Below are positions 26,583 to 35,048 of a stretch of DNA of 64,000 nucleotides, piece after piece. The stretch lies in the NCBI GenBank assembly GCA_005239175.1, contig SOPS01000004.1, positions 1 through 64,000 of the forward strand, read 5' to 3'. Made by a program: the position numbers and the translations under genes. Position 1 is the stretch's first letter. The number at the start of each line of letters is the position of its first letter. The notes under the pieces were generated by a model. It saw only the letters and a program-made list of their open reading frames with translations, did no database searches and was not told the DNA's origin. The stretch is from a halophilic archaeon SHRA6 (GTDB lineage: Archaea; Halobacteriota; Halobacteria; Halobacteriales; Haloferacaceae).

Positions 26583-26893
26583 AGGAGAACCCTCTACACC
26601 GACCACTAAATGTGCTACGATAGGATAGGGAGTCGGGAAGGTCGGTACGGGCGAGAACGGCGCTGACCGATCCGCACTTCTGAAACGGCTGTTAGCTTTC
26701 CTAAGTATGACGCCTTCTCGCTGATTAGGTACTCCGGTACCAGCGAGAAGCGCGCCGATCCATTCAAGCCGTTTTCCACCCGAAGGGTCCACAGATCCGG
26801 GAATGGAGACTGATTACGATTCTTAGCGGTTTCCGACTGTGACCCCGCCTTCATAGAATATAATATACAGGGCTTTATATACCCCCCCTCCCA
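26583..26893. promoter_or_regulatory. Promoter region of the R-M operon with an inverted CAGCGAGAAG pair
   Basis: CCTTCTCGCTG (26713-26723) and CAGCGAGAAG (26741-26750) form an inverted pair 17 bp apart, the same motif as in the origin-like block. Position upstream of hsdM suggests a regulator or element-specific binding site. AT-rich sequence near 26857-26880 probably belongs to the terminator or end of the neighbouring gene. Confidence 0.5.
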
Positions 26894-27478
26894 TTACCGA
26901 CTACGCTTGCTCGGTCCCGATGATTCCATGTCCCAAGATACCTTGTGATACGTGGAAACCCGCTCTTTCATCGTGAAATTATACTTGTACGCAAAGTCCC
27001 AGAATTGTATTGCCCTCTCGTCGTGCTCTGGGTCTTCTGTTCGGGTCTTTGTCTTGGGATGGGCCCGTCGTTTATCTTGGTCATCACTATGGACGACATA
27101 GGCACAGACAGCCCATATAACGAGTTCTTTCCGGATGCCCCACTTGCGTAGGTCTTGTTCGAGAACGTAATTGGTGGCTTTCTTGACCTGTCGTGGTAAC
27201 ATCTCCAAGTAGCTGCTGATGTACTTCGTGAGATCTCGATTTGTACAAAAATTGATGTATATCTGGTTGTACCAGTTCGGACCGTTCTTGAGACCTTGGT
27301 TCATCTGATCGAGATGCCTGTAGTACTTTCCTTTTCGGGAGTACAAGTAATCCGCCTCCCAAAACTGATTGGCGTGTGATCTGGCCCAGTTCTTGTCTTC
27401 GTAGTCAATCTTGGTCTCATTCTGGGTATTGGGTGTTGCTATTCCCGTCGCTGTCGGCTTGTCCACTTTCGTAGTCAT
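26894..27478 (-). CDS. 194-aa helical protein of unknown function
   Basis: I do not recognise this gene. It is polar and mostly helical by composition, with W/Y-rich segments (NWARSHANQFWEADYLY, WDFAYKYNFTMKERV) and basic ends; there is no signal peptide, membrane helix or metal motif. The middle (LPRQVKKATNYVLEQDL, IRKELVIWAVCAYVVH) could be read as a cyclin-like fold of TFB type, but the match is thin. It is the gene nearest to the tRNA end of the element and is transcribed towards the R-M operon, so a regulatory or replication role is possible but unproven. Confidence 0.6.
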   Translation of the reverse strand: MTTKVDKPTATGIATPNTQNETKIDYEDKNWARSHANQFWEADYLYSRKGKYYRHLDQMNQGLKNGPNWYNQIYINFCTNRDLTKYISSYLEMLPRQVKKATNYVLEQDLRKWGIRKELVIWAVCAYVVHSDDQDKRRAHPKTKTRTEDPEHDERAIQFWDFAYKYNFTMKERVSTYHKVSWDMESSGPSKRSR

Positions 27479-28010
27479 AGTCAGATAGGAGAGAGCAGTT
27501 GCTGGGTAGGTGAGATTCTAAGAACCCGTCTCCCCCCTAAGAGACTCAGCGATTGTATTAAATCTACCGGCCTTTGTAGTGCGATTTTCGATCCTCGGAA
27601 GACCTCTTACCCGTTTTAACGATACTGATTGTAGATGTAGATCTTGTGCGTCTTCCTTTACCAGCTCTTACGTGTATGAAATTCCAGCAAATATCTTCGA
27701 GCCGGGTTACGGTATTCCGCGATCCGCCGATCGAGTGGTGTCAAAACCCGGCCATCAATCAGGGGAACCACGACGTGCAAACCGATCGCCCGCCTTCTCG
27801 CTGAGTGTGGGTTTTGTACGTGGTACGAAGGTTTAAATGTATCAGGATTCTTTACTCAATTACTGTAATCGACATACTGTAGAGGGGGTGTTACCGTCAC
27901 CTCTCCTGCCCCATTGGGTTAAGCCGGTGTGATTTGCGGTGCTATATGGGCGGTTTCTTTAAAAGGAACCCGTCCCCGTCTGTTCAATGGGGAACGGTGA
28001 GGTCGCGTGA
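27479..28010. other. Element end next to tRNA-Ala
   Basis: No gene seen in about 530 bp. One copy of the element motif, CCTTCTCGCTG, is at 27793-27803. The boundary with chromosomal DNA is the tRNA core at 28011. Confidence 0.5.
27793..27803 (-). repeat. Element-wide motif CAGCRAGAAG, terminal copy
   Basis: CCTTCTCGCTG on the plus strand, the sixth copy of the dispersed motif, 200 bp inside the att boundary. Confidence 0.5.
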
Positions 28011-28082
28011 TGGACCCGCCGGGATTTGAACCCGGGGCCTCTCCCATGCCAAGGGAGTGATCTACCCCTGATCTACGGGCCC
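28011..28082 (-). tRNA. tRNA-Ala (anticodon GGC)
   Basis: The minus strand folds as a tRNA of 72 nt: acceptor GGGCCCG pairs with CGGGTCC, discriminator A, anticodon stem CTCCC/GGGAG enclosing the loop TTGGCAT with anticodon GGC (Ala, codon GCC), and T-loop TTCAAAT on stem CCGGG/CCCGG. No encoded CCA, no intron. Its 3' end is the integration site of the neighbouring element and stays intact. Confidence 0.95.
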
Positions 28083-28358
28083 TTGCTGCACCCGATCGTT
28101 CCCCTGTCCACATATTAAGCCCTTCGACTCGATCGCGATCGGGTGCGACCCAGTTGCACGCCCCAGCCAAATGAAAGCCATTAAACCCCCGAACGACCCA
28201 CAAAAAGCTGGGAACAGCACAGTCGTAACTCTGACTCGCCCACGAGGGCTTGGGATTACGATAGTGCGTCGCCTGTCGAGTAGCCCTAAAACCGATCGCG
28301 GTTGGGTCTCGACAGGCGAACATGTCGTTTTGCGGCTTGTGCCGTTCCAATTCAAACA

Positions 28359-28823
28359 ATGGCACGAATGCATACCCGCCGCCGCGGTTCGTCCGGTTCG
28401 GACCGACCGGTGGCAGACGAACCCCCGGAGTGGAGCGACGTAGATGCCGAGGAGATCGAAGCACGCGTCGTCGAACTGGCCGAACAGGGCCACGACCCAA
28501 GCGTCATCGGACTCAAGCTGCGCGATGAAGGCGTCAAAGGAGTCCCGATCCCGAACGTCAAACTCGCGACTGGCAAGAAGGTCACCGAGATTCTCGAAGC
28601 ACACGACGCTGAGCCGGAGATTCCAGAGGACCTCCGGAAGCTGATGGAACGGGCCATTCGACTGCGCGAGCACGTCGCAGAAAACGGCCAGGATCATCAG
28701 AACAAACGCGCCCTACAGAACACCGAGTCGAAGATTCGTCGCTTGGTCAACTACTATCGCGGCGACGCTCTCGATGAGGACTTCAGCTACTCGTACGAAG
28801 CGGCTGTCCGCCTCCTCGGGTAG
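28359..28823 (+). CDS. rps15: 30S ribosomal protein S15 (uS15)
   Basis: Product of 154 aa, the long archaeal form. The archaeal N-terminal extension starts MARMHTRRRGSSGS and carries PEWSDVDAEEIEARVVELA; the S15 core has the helix-turn HVAENGQDHQNKRALQNTES and ESKIRRLVNYYRG, which bind 16S rRNA helices h20-h22. It begins a conserved cluster: a RecJ-like gene follows 24 bp downstream, then pcc1 and rps3ae. Confidence 0.97.
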   Translation: MARMHTRRRGSSGSDRPVADEPPEWSDVDAEEIEARVVELAEQGHDPSVIGLKLRDEGVKGVPIPNVKLATGKKVTEILEAHDAEPEIPEDLRKLMERAIRLREHVAENGQDHQNKRALQNTESKIRRLVNYYRGDALDEDFSYSYEAAVRLLG

Positions 28824-28847
28824 ACCGAAACCCACACGCACTCGCCC

Positions 28848-30077
28848 ATGTCCGACACCCGATCCACGACCGGCACGCAAGCTGACCGCCCCAGCACCGT
28901 CGCTGAGGCCCTCGCGAGCGCGCCGTTCGTCCGGATTCGGGTTGCGACGGACGCGGACTCGATCGCCGCCGCCGGCGTTCTCGTCGACGGCCTCGACGCC
29001 GTTGGTGTGCCGTTTCATGCGCGCGCGGTCGATCCGTTTGCCCCCGATGCGGACGACGGACTATCGTCAGCCGAGAGCGGAGACGACACGGTCGACGTCC
29101 ACGTCGGCCCAATCGCTCACGCAGGGTCGATCGACACGGTCACAGTGCCGAGAACAGAGACTCCTGCGAGTGTGACGGCCTTTGCTGTCGTCCAGTCGCT
29201 TGGCGTCGAGCCTGATCCGATCCGAACACTTGCGGGAAGCTTCGCCGCGGGTGGAGTAGATGCCGCCCCCGAGGCGGCTCGATCGCTCGCCGAAGAACGG
29301 GGGACGATCGAACGCCGCCCCGGCGTTGCAACCGCGACGCGCGACCTCACAGATGGCCTCGCACACACAACGCTGTTTCACGCGCCGTTTTCGGGCGACG
29401 AGGCGGCGACGACGTCGTTACTGGCTGCGTTGAACCTGCCAGCCGAGCCAGACGCGGACGCGTGGACCCGGCTGGCGAGTCGCGTTGCGCTTGCGGTCAC
29501 AGACGGCACAGCTGAGTCTGCCCCGACGCGATCGGCCGAATCGATCGGCCATGCGCTGTACCCCTACGCAACGATCGAGCATCCATTCGCGACTATTGGC
29601 GGCTTTGCCGACGTACTCGCGACGCTCGCTCTCGCGTATCCAGGAATGGCGCTCGCAATCGGGCTCTCACCAGCCAGCGACGGGCTCCGCTCGAACGGAC
29701 TCGAACGCTGGCGATCGATCGCGACAGCGTCACACGAGGCTATCGAGTCCGGACACACAGGCCGATACGACGGCCTGTTCGTTTTGCGTGCAACCATCGA
29801 GGACCCGGGAACACTCCCGACGATCGCTCGCCTGGCACGGACATCAATCTCGCCAGAACCATTCGTATTGGCGATCGAGGGATCACCAATCGATGGCCGC
29901 CAGCACGCAGCGGTTCATTCGGACGGGGCCATCGACGCTGCCGAGGCACTGCGATCGGCTGCGTCCTCAATCGACGGCCACGCGGCCGGGTCAGAAACGA
30001 CGGCAGTCGCCAGCATCGACACGGAGTCAGACCGAAGCAGCGACCTCATCGCTGCGCTTCGGGAGGCGATCGCATGA
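28848..30077 (+). CDS. RecJ-like/DHH-related protein (archaeal)
   Basis: Product of 409 aa. A RecJ-type Rossmann start is visible as RIRVATDADSIAAAGVLVDGLD (about 28-50), where the usual DxD/DADG motif is reduced to ATDAD, and GPIAHAGSID later; the classical DHH triad is not seen, so nuclease activity is doubtful. Identification rests mainly on the conserved neighbourhood rps15 / RecJ-like / pcc1 / rps3ae of haloarchaea. It overlaps pcc1 by 4 bp (ATGA), so the cluster is coupled. Confidence 0.65.
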   Translation: MSDTRSTTGTQADRPSTVAEALASAPFVRIRVATDADSIAAAGVLVDGLDAVGVPFHARAVDPFAPDADDGLSSAESGDDTVDVHVGPIAHAGSIDTVTVPRTETPASVTAFAVVQSLGVEPDPIRTLAGSFAAGGVDAAPEAARSLAEERGTIERRPGVATATRDLTDGLAHTTLFHAPFSGDEAATTSLLAALNLPAEPDADAWTRLASRVALAVTDGTAESAPTRSAESIGHALYPYATIEHPFATIGGFADVLATLALAYPGMALAIGLSPASDGLRSNGLERWRSIATASHEAIESGHTGRYDGLFVLRATIEDPGTLPTIARLARTSISPEPFVLAIEGSPIDGRQHAAVHSDGAIDAAEALRSAASSIDGHAAGSETTAVASIDTESDRSSDLIAALREAIA

Positions 30078-30403
30078 GCGAACCCGTGCGACCGGCGGAC
30101 GAGGATCGCTCAGCAACGATCGAGACGTCGAGCGACGATCCTGTGACGGTTGCGGCCGCGCTTCGGCCGGACAACACGTCGTCGATCCGCACCGACGCCG
30201 CGGACGACTCCGTCCAGACGTCGATCGAACGTGACACGACTGGCGGACTCGCCTCAACCGTTGACGACTACTTTGTCAACCTGGGCGTCGCCGAAACGAT
30301 CGCAGCGACTGCACGGACGTATGCGGCGACTGCGGGGACACACAACCAGAACGGAGCACCGACTGACAACCAACCTAACGACATACACGAAACCTATGAG
30401 TGA
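30074..30403 (+). CDS. pcc1: KEOPS complex subunit Pcc1
   Basis: Product of 109 aa; the first ~80 residues match the Pcc1 fold, with ALRPDNTSSIRT and the acid-rich strand, then GLASTVDDYFVNLGVAETIA. Pcc1 is the dimerising subunit of KEOPS, which makes the t6A modification on ANN-decoding tRNAs with Kae1, Bud32 and Cgi121 (not in this window). It overlaps both neighbours (4 bp and 8 bp). Confidence 0.8.
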   Translation: MSEPVRPADEDRSATIETSSDDPVTVAAALRPDNTSSIRTDAADDSVQTSIERDTTGGLASTVDDYFVNLGVAETIAATARTYAATAGTHNQNGAPTDNQPNDIHETYE

Positions 30404-31037
30404 ACGATCAGTATCACGACAGAAACGCGGAAAGCGATGGTACACCGTACTCGCGCCCGAGCAGTTCGATCGCGAGGAACTCGGTGAAACCGTCGCAGAA
30501 GAGCCCGACCAAGTGCTTGGTCGAACAATCGAAACGACGCTCGGTGAACTCGGCGGCGATGCCGGCGCGAACAACACAAAGCTCACGTTCAAGATCAACG
30601 ACGTCGGCAGCGACAGCGCCTACACTGAGTTCGTCCAACACGAACTCACCCGTGATTACCTCCGCAGCCTCGTCCGCCGCGGTGCGTCGAAGGTCGACGC
30701 GAGCATCACGGTCCTCACACAGGACGACTACCGCCTGCAGGTGCAGCCGGTGGCGTTTACGACAAAAAAGGCCGATCGGAGCCAGGAGGCGGCGATCCGC
30801 CGCGTCATGATCGACCTCGTCAAGGAGGCTGGCACCGAGCGGACCTTCGAACAGTTTGTCGACAGCGTCATTGAGGGACGACTCTCTTCGGCGATCTACG
30901 GCGAAGCGAAGACGATCTACCCGCTTCGCCGCGTCGAGATCAAAAAGCTGAGCCTCCGTGCACGACCGTCTGAGGTCGCTGCTGAGGAGGAAGTCGCGGT
31001 TGACGTCGACGAATCTGACGTCGCCGTCGACGAGTAA
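30396..31037 (+). CDS. rps3ae: 30S ribosomal protein S3Ae (eS1)
   Basis: Product of 213 aa with the archaeal/eukaryotic eS1 pattern: KRGKRWYTVLAPEQFD at the start, KLTFKINDVGSDSAYTEF, then DYLRSLVRRGASKVD and PLRRVEIKKLSLRARPSE at the end. The acidic C-terminal tail is a halophile trait. ATG 30396 lies within the last codons of pcc1 (8-bp overlap). There is no bacterial counterpart, confirming archaeal origin. Confidence 0.96.
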   Translation: MSERSVSRQKRGKRWYTVLAPEQFDREELGETVAEEPDQVLGRTIETTLGELGGDAGANNTKLTFKINDVGSDSAYTEFVQHELTRDYLRSLVRRGASKVDASITVLTQDDYRLQVQPVAFTTKKADRSQEAAIRRVMIDLVKEAGTERTFEQFVDSVIEGRLSSAIYGEAKTIYPLRRVEIKKLSLRARPSEVAAEEEVAVDVDESDVAVDE

Positions 31038-31087
31038 CGCGCTCTCAATATCGACGATCGCGACGTTCGTTTTTATACAATATTCGA

Positions 31088-31504
31088 CTATTCTTCGACG
31101 AGAATCTCCCCGATCATTCCGCCCTGTTCGTGGGGGATACAGACGTACGGAAACTCACCAGGCACCTCAAACGTGTGCGTGAACTGCTCGCTGTTGTCGA
31201 TGCCACCAGACCCGTCTTCGGCCCAGGCGTCCCGGGCGTCTTGGGTGGCCGAGAAGCCGCCCGTCGCAAAGAACGCCGCATCTTCAGGAATCAGCGAGTC
31301 GTAGGCCGTCACGGTGTGTGCACGCGTGCTCGTATTCTCCCAGACGACGGTGTCGCCCACTTCGATCGTAAACTGATCGGGGGTATACGCGCTCGCGGTC
31401 ATGCCGATATCGTAGTCGTCGTCACTTTGTAGAAGCGTCACGCAGCCTGTAACTGACACGATCGCCGTCCCACCTGCACCCTGCAAAAACCGGCGTCGAT
31501 CCAT
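31088..31504 (-). CDS. Halocyanin-like blue-copper lipoprotein
   Basis: Product of 138 aa. Tat signal and lipobox: DRRRFLQGAGG and VSVTGC, so it is anchored outside the membrane. The plastocyanin fold shows the copper ligands: His in RAHTVTAYD, then Cys, His and Met in PYVCIPHEQGGM. Acts as a small electron carrier in respiration. It is convergent with rps3ae and stands alone. Confidence 0.92.
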   Translation of the reverse strand: MDRRRFLQGAGGTAIVSVTGCVTLLQSDDDYDIGMTASAYTPDQFTIEVGDTVVWENTSTRAHTVTAYDSLIPEDAAFFATGGFSATQDARDAWAEDGSGGIDNSEQFTHTFEVPGEFPYVCIPHEQGGMIGEILVEE

Positions 31505-31613
31505 ATAGACAGCTAGGAGTCGGAGAAATTTATGGCATCCGATTGTTCTCACAGGCTGGGCTTTGTCGCACTGGATAACAACACGTAAATCGATCGTGTC
31601 CATCGGCGGAGGT

Positions 31614-32327
31614 ATGAAGCCTCGGTTCCTGGGACGACTCGGGCTCGCCGACGCGGTGACGGTCGGTAACGCCGCGCTTGGCTTTCTTGCGGCCGCCATT
31701 GCGATCGTCGACACGGGGCTCGCCTCGCGGCTCATCCTGCTGGGTGCGATCGCTGACGGCCTCGACGGCGTGATTGCTCGGCGGAGGGGTGGGACGGCCG
31801 CGGGACCGTATCTCGACTCACTCGCAGATGTCGCCTCGTTCGGGATGGCACCAGCGGTGTTGGTTGCCGCGGTGACCTTCGACACGTGGGACCTACAGAC
31901 AGAGCCAGGGATGGTCGCGATCGGGTTGGCGATCGGCGCGTTGTTTGTCGCCATGGCGGTCACGCGCCTTGGCCTCTATACGGCGTACGATACTGATGTC
32001 AAACAGACTGCAGGCGCACCGACGACGCTCGCGGCGACGATCCTTGCGGCCAGCGTGCTCGCGGGCTACACCGATCCGTGGTTTTTGCTCGCACTCACTG
32101 GATTGCTCGCTGGACTCATGGTGTCGACGCTACCGTATCCTGACCTTCACACCCAGGACGCGCTGGTGATGGGTGTTGTGCAGGCTGTCGCAGTCGTTGC
32201 ACCCGGATGGATTGGTCGAGACTTTGCGGTTGCGCTGTTGGTACTTTCGCTTGCGTACCTCTCCTTGTCGCCGATCTACTACTGGCGCGATGGGCTAAAC
32301 TGGGGTCCGCTCAGACGGCGATCGTGA
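31614..32327 (+). CDS. CDP-alcohol phosphatidyltransferase, probable archaetidylserine synthase
   Basis: Product of 237 aa, integral membrane enzyme with 6-8 helices. The CDP-alcohol PT motif is complete: D48, D51 and G52 in ADGLDGVIARRRG, A55-R56, then G64, D68 and D72 in GPYLDSLADVASFG. It condenses a CDP-activated archaeol with a polar alcohol; closeness to PssA-type sequences suggests L-serine. ATG 31614 follows GGCGGAGGT; the longer frame from 31563 is not needed. Confidence 0.85.
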   Translation: MKPRFLGRLGLADAVTVGNAALGFLAAAIAIVDTGLASRLILLGAIADGLDGVIARRRGGTAAGPYLDSLADVASFGMAPAVLVAAVTFDTWDLQTEPGMVAIGLAIGALFVAMAVTRLGLYTAYDTDVKQTAGAPTTLAATILAASVLAGYTDPWFLLALTGLLAGLMVSTLPYPDLHTQDALVMGVVQAVAVVAPGWIGRDFAVALLVLSLAYLSLSPIYYWRDGLNWGPLRRRS

Positions 32328-32352
32328 CGCACCGCCGAACCGATAGCGATAG

Positions 32353-32628
32353 TCACATCCCCATATCAGCGGCCGGGTCTGGGATCGGCAACGTGGCAAT
32401 GGACTCTCCGAGCAGTTCGGCGGCGTGATCGAGCGCCATATCGAAGCCGTAGTAGCGTTCGAGTTCGTCGCCGTCTGCGGTGGGCCTGACTTTCAACATT
32501 GCGTATCCCTCGATGTTCTGGGCGATCGCAGCCGACCCGTTCGGGCCCGAAAACGAGAGGATTCGCTCGCCGTCACGTTCGGTGTACGTCGCCTCAATCT
32601 GTCCGTTCGTCTTCACAGCGTCGGGCAT
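32353..32628 (-). CDS. Conserved-looking 91-aa haloarchaeal protein
   Basis: Small acidic protein without signal or membrane helix. The body (IEATYTERDGERILSFSG, AQNIEGYAMLKVRPTAD) looks like a small beta-rich domain and the end (MALDHAAELLGESIATLP) a helix. No function known to me. It is convergent with the CDP-alcohol transferase gene. Confidence 0.6.
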   Translation of the reverse strand: MPDAVKTNGQIEATYTERDGERILSFSGPNGSAAIAQNIEGYAMLKVRPTADGDELERYYGFDMALDHAAELLGESIATLPIPDPAADMGM

Positions 32629-32824
32629 GTGTGTTTCGGTATGGGCGCGACGTAATCGAACCTGTCGGTTCGATAGATCCAGCTATGGGTTAGAGGACTA
32701 ACGTGTCGGATTGATGGATTGATTTATGCTCGACGGCTCGCTCTGGCTGTCGGATCGATCGACCGCTTCGAGTGTCAGTTCGTCGACTCAGACGCAACGC
32801 TCGCGAGCGGGTGTTGAACCGAGA

Positions 32825-33095
32825 TGAAGTATGAATGTGGACGCTGCCGAGATTGCCCGGCGTGCCGACGTGGGTAGTCCCAGTTGCCTCCTCCACCCCG
32901 CGACCCGACGAGCGACGCACGTCCGCCGGTGGGCTGCTCACTTCCGTGCCTGACCCATTACCGCCGGTGAACCGGCGACGAGCGTCCCTTCGGACGCGGC
33001 CGCCGGACCGCTGTCCCCGTCGGACGAGGCTTCTCTGTTGGCTGTTGGGGCCCGCGTCGGTCTGACCGGACGCCCACGGCATTCGGCCCCCGCTA
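32825..33095 (-). ncRNA. Signal recognition particle 7S RNA
   Basis: On the minus strand, ~270 nt GC-rich sequence in a gene-free region. The diagnostic domain IV is present: GGGTCAGGCACGGAAGTGAG followed by CAGCCCACC, with the GGAA tetraloop and symmetric-loop sequences bound by SRP54. GTCCGAAGGGAC forms a further small stem and the ends are complementary in part (GCCGAATGCC / GGCAATCTCGGC region). Boundaries are estimated from the run of structure. SRP RNA guides co-translational targeting with SRP19/SRP54. Confidence 0.88.
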
Positions 33096-33356
33096 AAGAC
33101 TCTATGGCGGGTTTTGAGCAGGGCCTAACTGCCCGACCTAGTCCATTAAAATCTACACCGGAGCCACATAAGGGCCTTTCGACTCGCCGCCTTCACGTCC
33201 GTCGATCGTCTGCCCCCGGTCTTCCGCTCCCGGTCGTCCGCCACCGATCGGTAAGCTGCAATTGTCCAGGAGCGATCGAGTTACCCTCGTCAAAAATAGC
33301 CCCTCTCATTTGCGTTCGATGATTGCCTACTGTCGTCTACTACTATCAAGATATGA

Positions 33357-33773
33357 CTAACGGAGGACAGCCCACGCGTAGAGCCCTCCCGTCACAGCGA
33401 CGATCGCCGACATGCCCACGCTCAACATGGGATGATACTCGATCCACGAGTATTCGGACGGGAAACTAAACACGATCGTATCGGTGATGCTCACCGCCCA
33501 CAACACCGTCATACCAAAGAGGACAACGCCGACGACAGCCATGATTCCTGCAATGAGCTCTGGATCGGCCTGGCCACGCTCGCCGGAGAGAAAAATCACG
33601 ACGCCCAAAAGCGAGAGGAACACGGCTCCGGCAATGCCGACTGGCCCCGCCCCATAGTACGACCCGAGCAACACGGCTTCGGAGTTGACAAGCAGGTACG
33701 GAGCCGACAGCACGATCGCAAGAACGAGACACGACACCGCGCCGACGTACGGCACAATCCGGGCGAGATCCAT
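33357..33773 (-). CDS. Four-helix membrane protein of unknown function
   Basis: Product of 138 aa, four predicted TM helices: YVGAVSCLVLAIVLSAPYLL, GPVGIAGAVFLSLLGVVIFL, LIAGIMAVVGVVLFGMTVLW and MLSVGMSAIVAVTGGLYAWA. It has no other motif. Upstream and divergent from the thiolase gene. Confidence 0.65.
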   Translation of the reverse strand: MDLARIVPYVGAVSCLVLAIVLSAPYLLVNSEAVLLGSYYGAGPVGIAGAVFLSLLGVVIFLSGERGQADPELIAGIMAVVGVVLFGMTVLWAVSITDTIVFSFPSEYSWIEYHPMLSVGMSAIVAVTGGLYAWAVLR

Positions 33774-33896
33774 TGTAGCTGCTCTTGGTCTCGACCGGTG
33801 TTAAATACCAGCCGTTTCGGTCGCAGGCACGGTCATTCTGAGCGACTTCCTGTGAAAAGTCGAAACGGGTAAACCAATGGCCGACGCGCGTTCGCT

Positions 33897-35048
33897 ATGG
33901 AACGCGTTGCACTCATTGGCGCGTCGATGACCCAGTTCGGGCAACGAGATGCCTGGGTCCGAGAACTACTCTCGGAGGCCGGACTCGCGTGTCTCGACGA
34001 TTCGGGTGTCGAACCAGCGGCGATCGACCACCTGTACGTATCAAACATGGCAAGCGGGGAGTTCGAGGGGCAAACGGGGATCCCAAACGCTCTCGCCCAC
34101 GATCTGGCCGCGATGCCGGCGTACACCGCCAGGATCGACCAGACCAGCTCATCAGGGGGTGCGGGCGTCTACGCTGCCTGGCAATCTGTCGCCTCTGGGG
34201 CTTCCGATATGACGATGCTCGTTGGCGGCGAGAAGATGACACACCGATCGACCGCGGAGGCGACGGATGTCATCGCGTCGCTGACTCACCCCGTTGAGTA
34301 CAAACACGGCGTGACCCTCCCGTCGTTTGCAGGACTCACCGCTCGGCTGTATCTGGACACCTACGACGCACCGAGAGAGAGCCTTGCCAAGGTCGCGGTC
34401 AAGAACCACGCAAACGGCGTCGACAATCCACATGCACAGTTCCAAAAGGAAGTCGACCTCGACACCGTGCTCGAATCGCCGATCGTCGCTGATCCACTCC
34501 GGCTGTACGACTTCTGTCCGATTACCGACGGCTCAGCAGCGCTTATGTTCTGTCCGGAGTCGATCGCCCGCGAGTACACCGACGACTATGTAACGATCGA
34601 GGGGATTGGCGGCGCGACAGACACCCACGTCGTTCACGAGCGCGCGGATCCGACGACAATGGGCGGTGTCGTCGATTCGAGCCAGATCGCCTACGAGATG
34701 GCTGATATGGACCCCGACGACATGGACATCGCCGAACTCCACGATATGTTCACTATTCTCGAGTTCCTCCAGTCAGAGGATCTTGGGTTTTTCGAGAAAG
34801 GAACCGGGTGGAAGGCCGTCGAGGAGGGACGGACCGATCGCGACGGCGAGTTGCCGATCAACACCTCCGGCGGACTCAAATCGAAGGGCCATCCGCTCGG
34901 CGCAAGCGGTGTCGCACAGGTGTATGAGATCTACGCACAGCTCACCCGCACCGCAGGGAACCGCCAGGTCGACGCCGACGTTGGCCTCGCGTGTAACGTC
35001 GGTGGGTTCGGCAACTGTGTTACGACGACGATCATGGAGGCAAACTAA
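33897..35048 (+). CDS. Thiolase-family protein (acetyl-CoA acetyltransferase like)
   Basis: Product of 383 aa of the archaeal SCP-x/thiolase type. The nucleophilic Cys normally in the N-terminal half sits in a region reading TSSSGGAGVYAAW, where a serine occupies the position in place of Cys; the C-terminal GGLKSKGHPLGASG and LACNVGGFGN match the His and Cys signatures of thiolases. It is fused in operon (TAATG overlap) to a DUF35 protein; such pairs work with HMG-CoA synthase in the mevalonate pathway or in acyl-CoA breakdown. The pathway cannot be decided. Confidence 0.88.
   Translation: MERVALIGASMTQFGQRDAWVRELLSEAGLACLDDSGVEPAAIDHLYVSNMASGEFEGQTGIPNALAHDLAAMPAYTARIDQTSSSGGAGVYAAWQSVASGASDMTMLVGGEKMTHRSTAEATDVIASLTHPVEYKHGVTLPSFAGLTARLYLDTYDAPRESLAKVAVKNHANGVDNPHAQFQKEVDLDTVLESPIVADPLRLYDFCPITDGSAALMFCPESIAREYTDDYVTIEGIGGATDTHVVHERADPTTMGGVVDSSQIAYEMADMDPDDMDIAELHDMFTILEFLQSEDLGFFEKGTGWKAVEEGRTDRDGELPINTSGGLKSKGHPLGASGVAQVYEIYAQLTRTAGNRQVDADVGLACNVGGFGNCVTTTIMEAN

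Larger units (their letters stand above)
15589..28026. mobile_element. 12.4-kb integrative element in tRNA-Ala(GGC), carrying a type I R-M operon
   Basis: The 16-bp core TGGACCCGCCGGGATT occurs at 28011-28026, where it is the 3' end of tRNA-Ala(GGC), and again exactly at 15589-15604 beside a tyrosine integrase gene. The intervening DNA has long AT-rich noncoding parts and lower-GC genes than the backbone that starts at the tRNA. Contents: integrase, a zinc-ribbon ORF, a nested IS6-like cassette, an origin-like repeat block, hsdM-hsdS-membrane protein-hsdR-M48 peptidase, and a 194-aa unknown. No capsid, portal, terminase or relaxase was seen, so it is a plasmid- or satellite-like element rather than a provirus. 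Confidence 0.8.

Noticed and set aside
15589-28026. Integrated element as a provirus
   Set aside because: No capsid, portal, terminase, tail or packaging ATPase genes were recognised.
28062-28697. Long minus-strand ORF opposite rps15
   Set aside because: Shadow of the rps15 gene and tRNA; high-GC genomes give long antisense frames.
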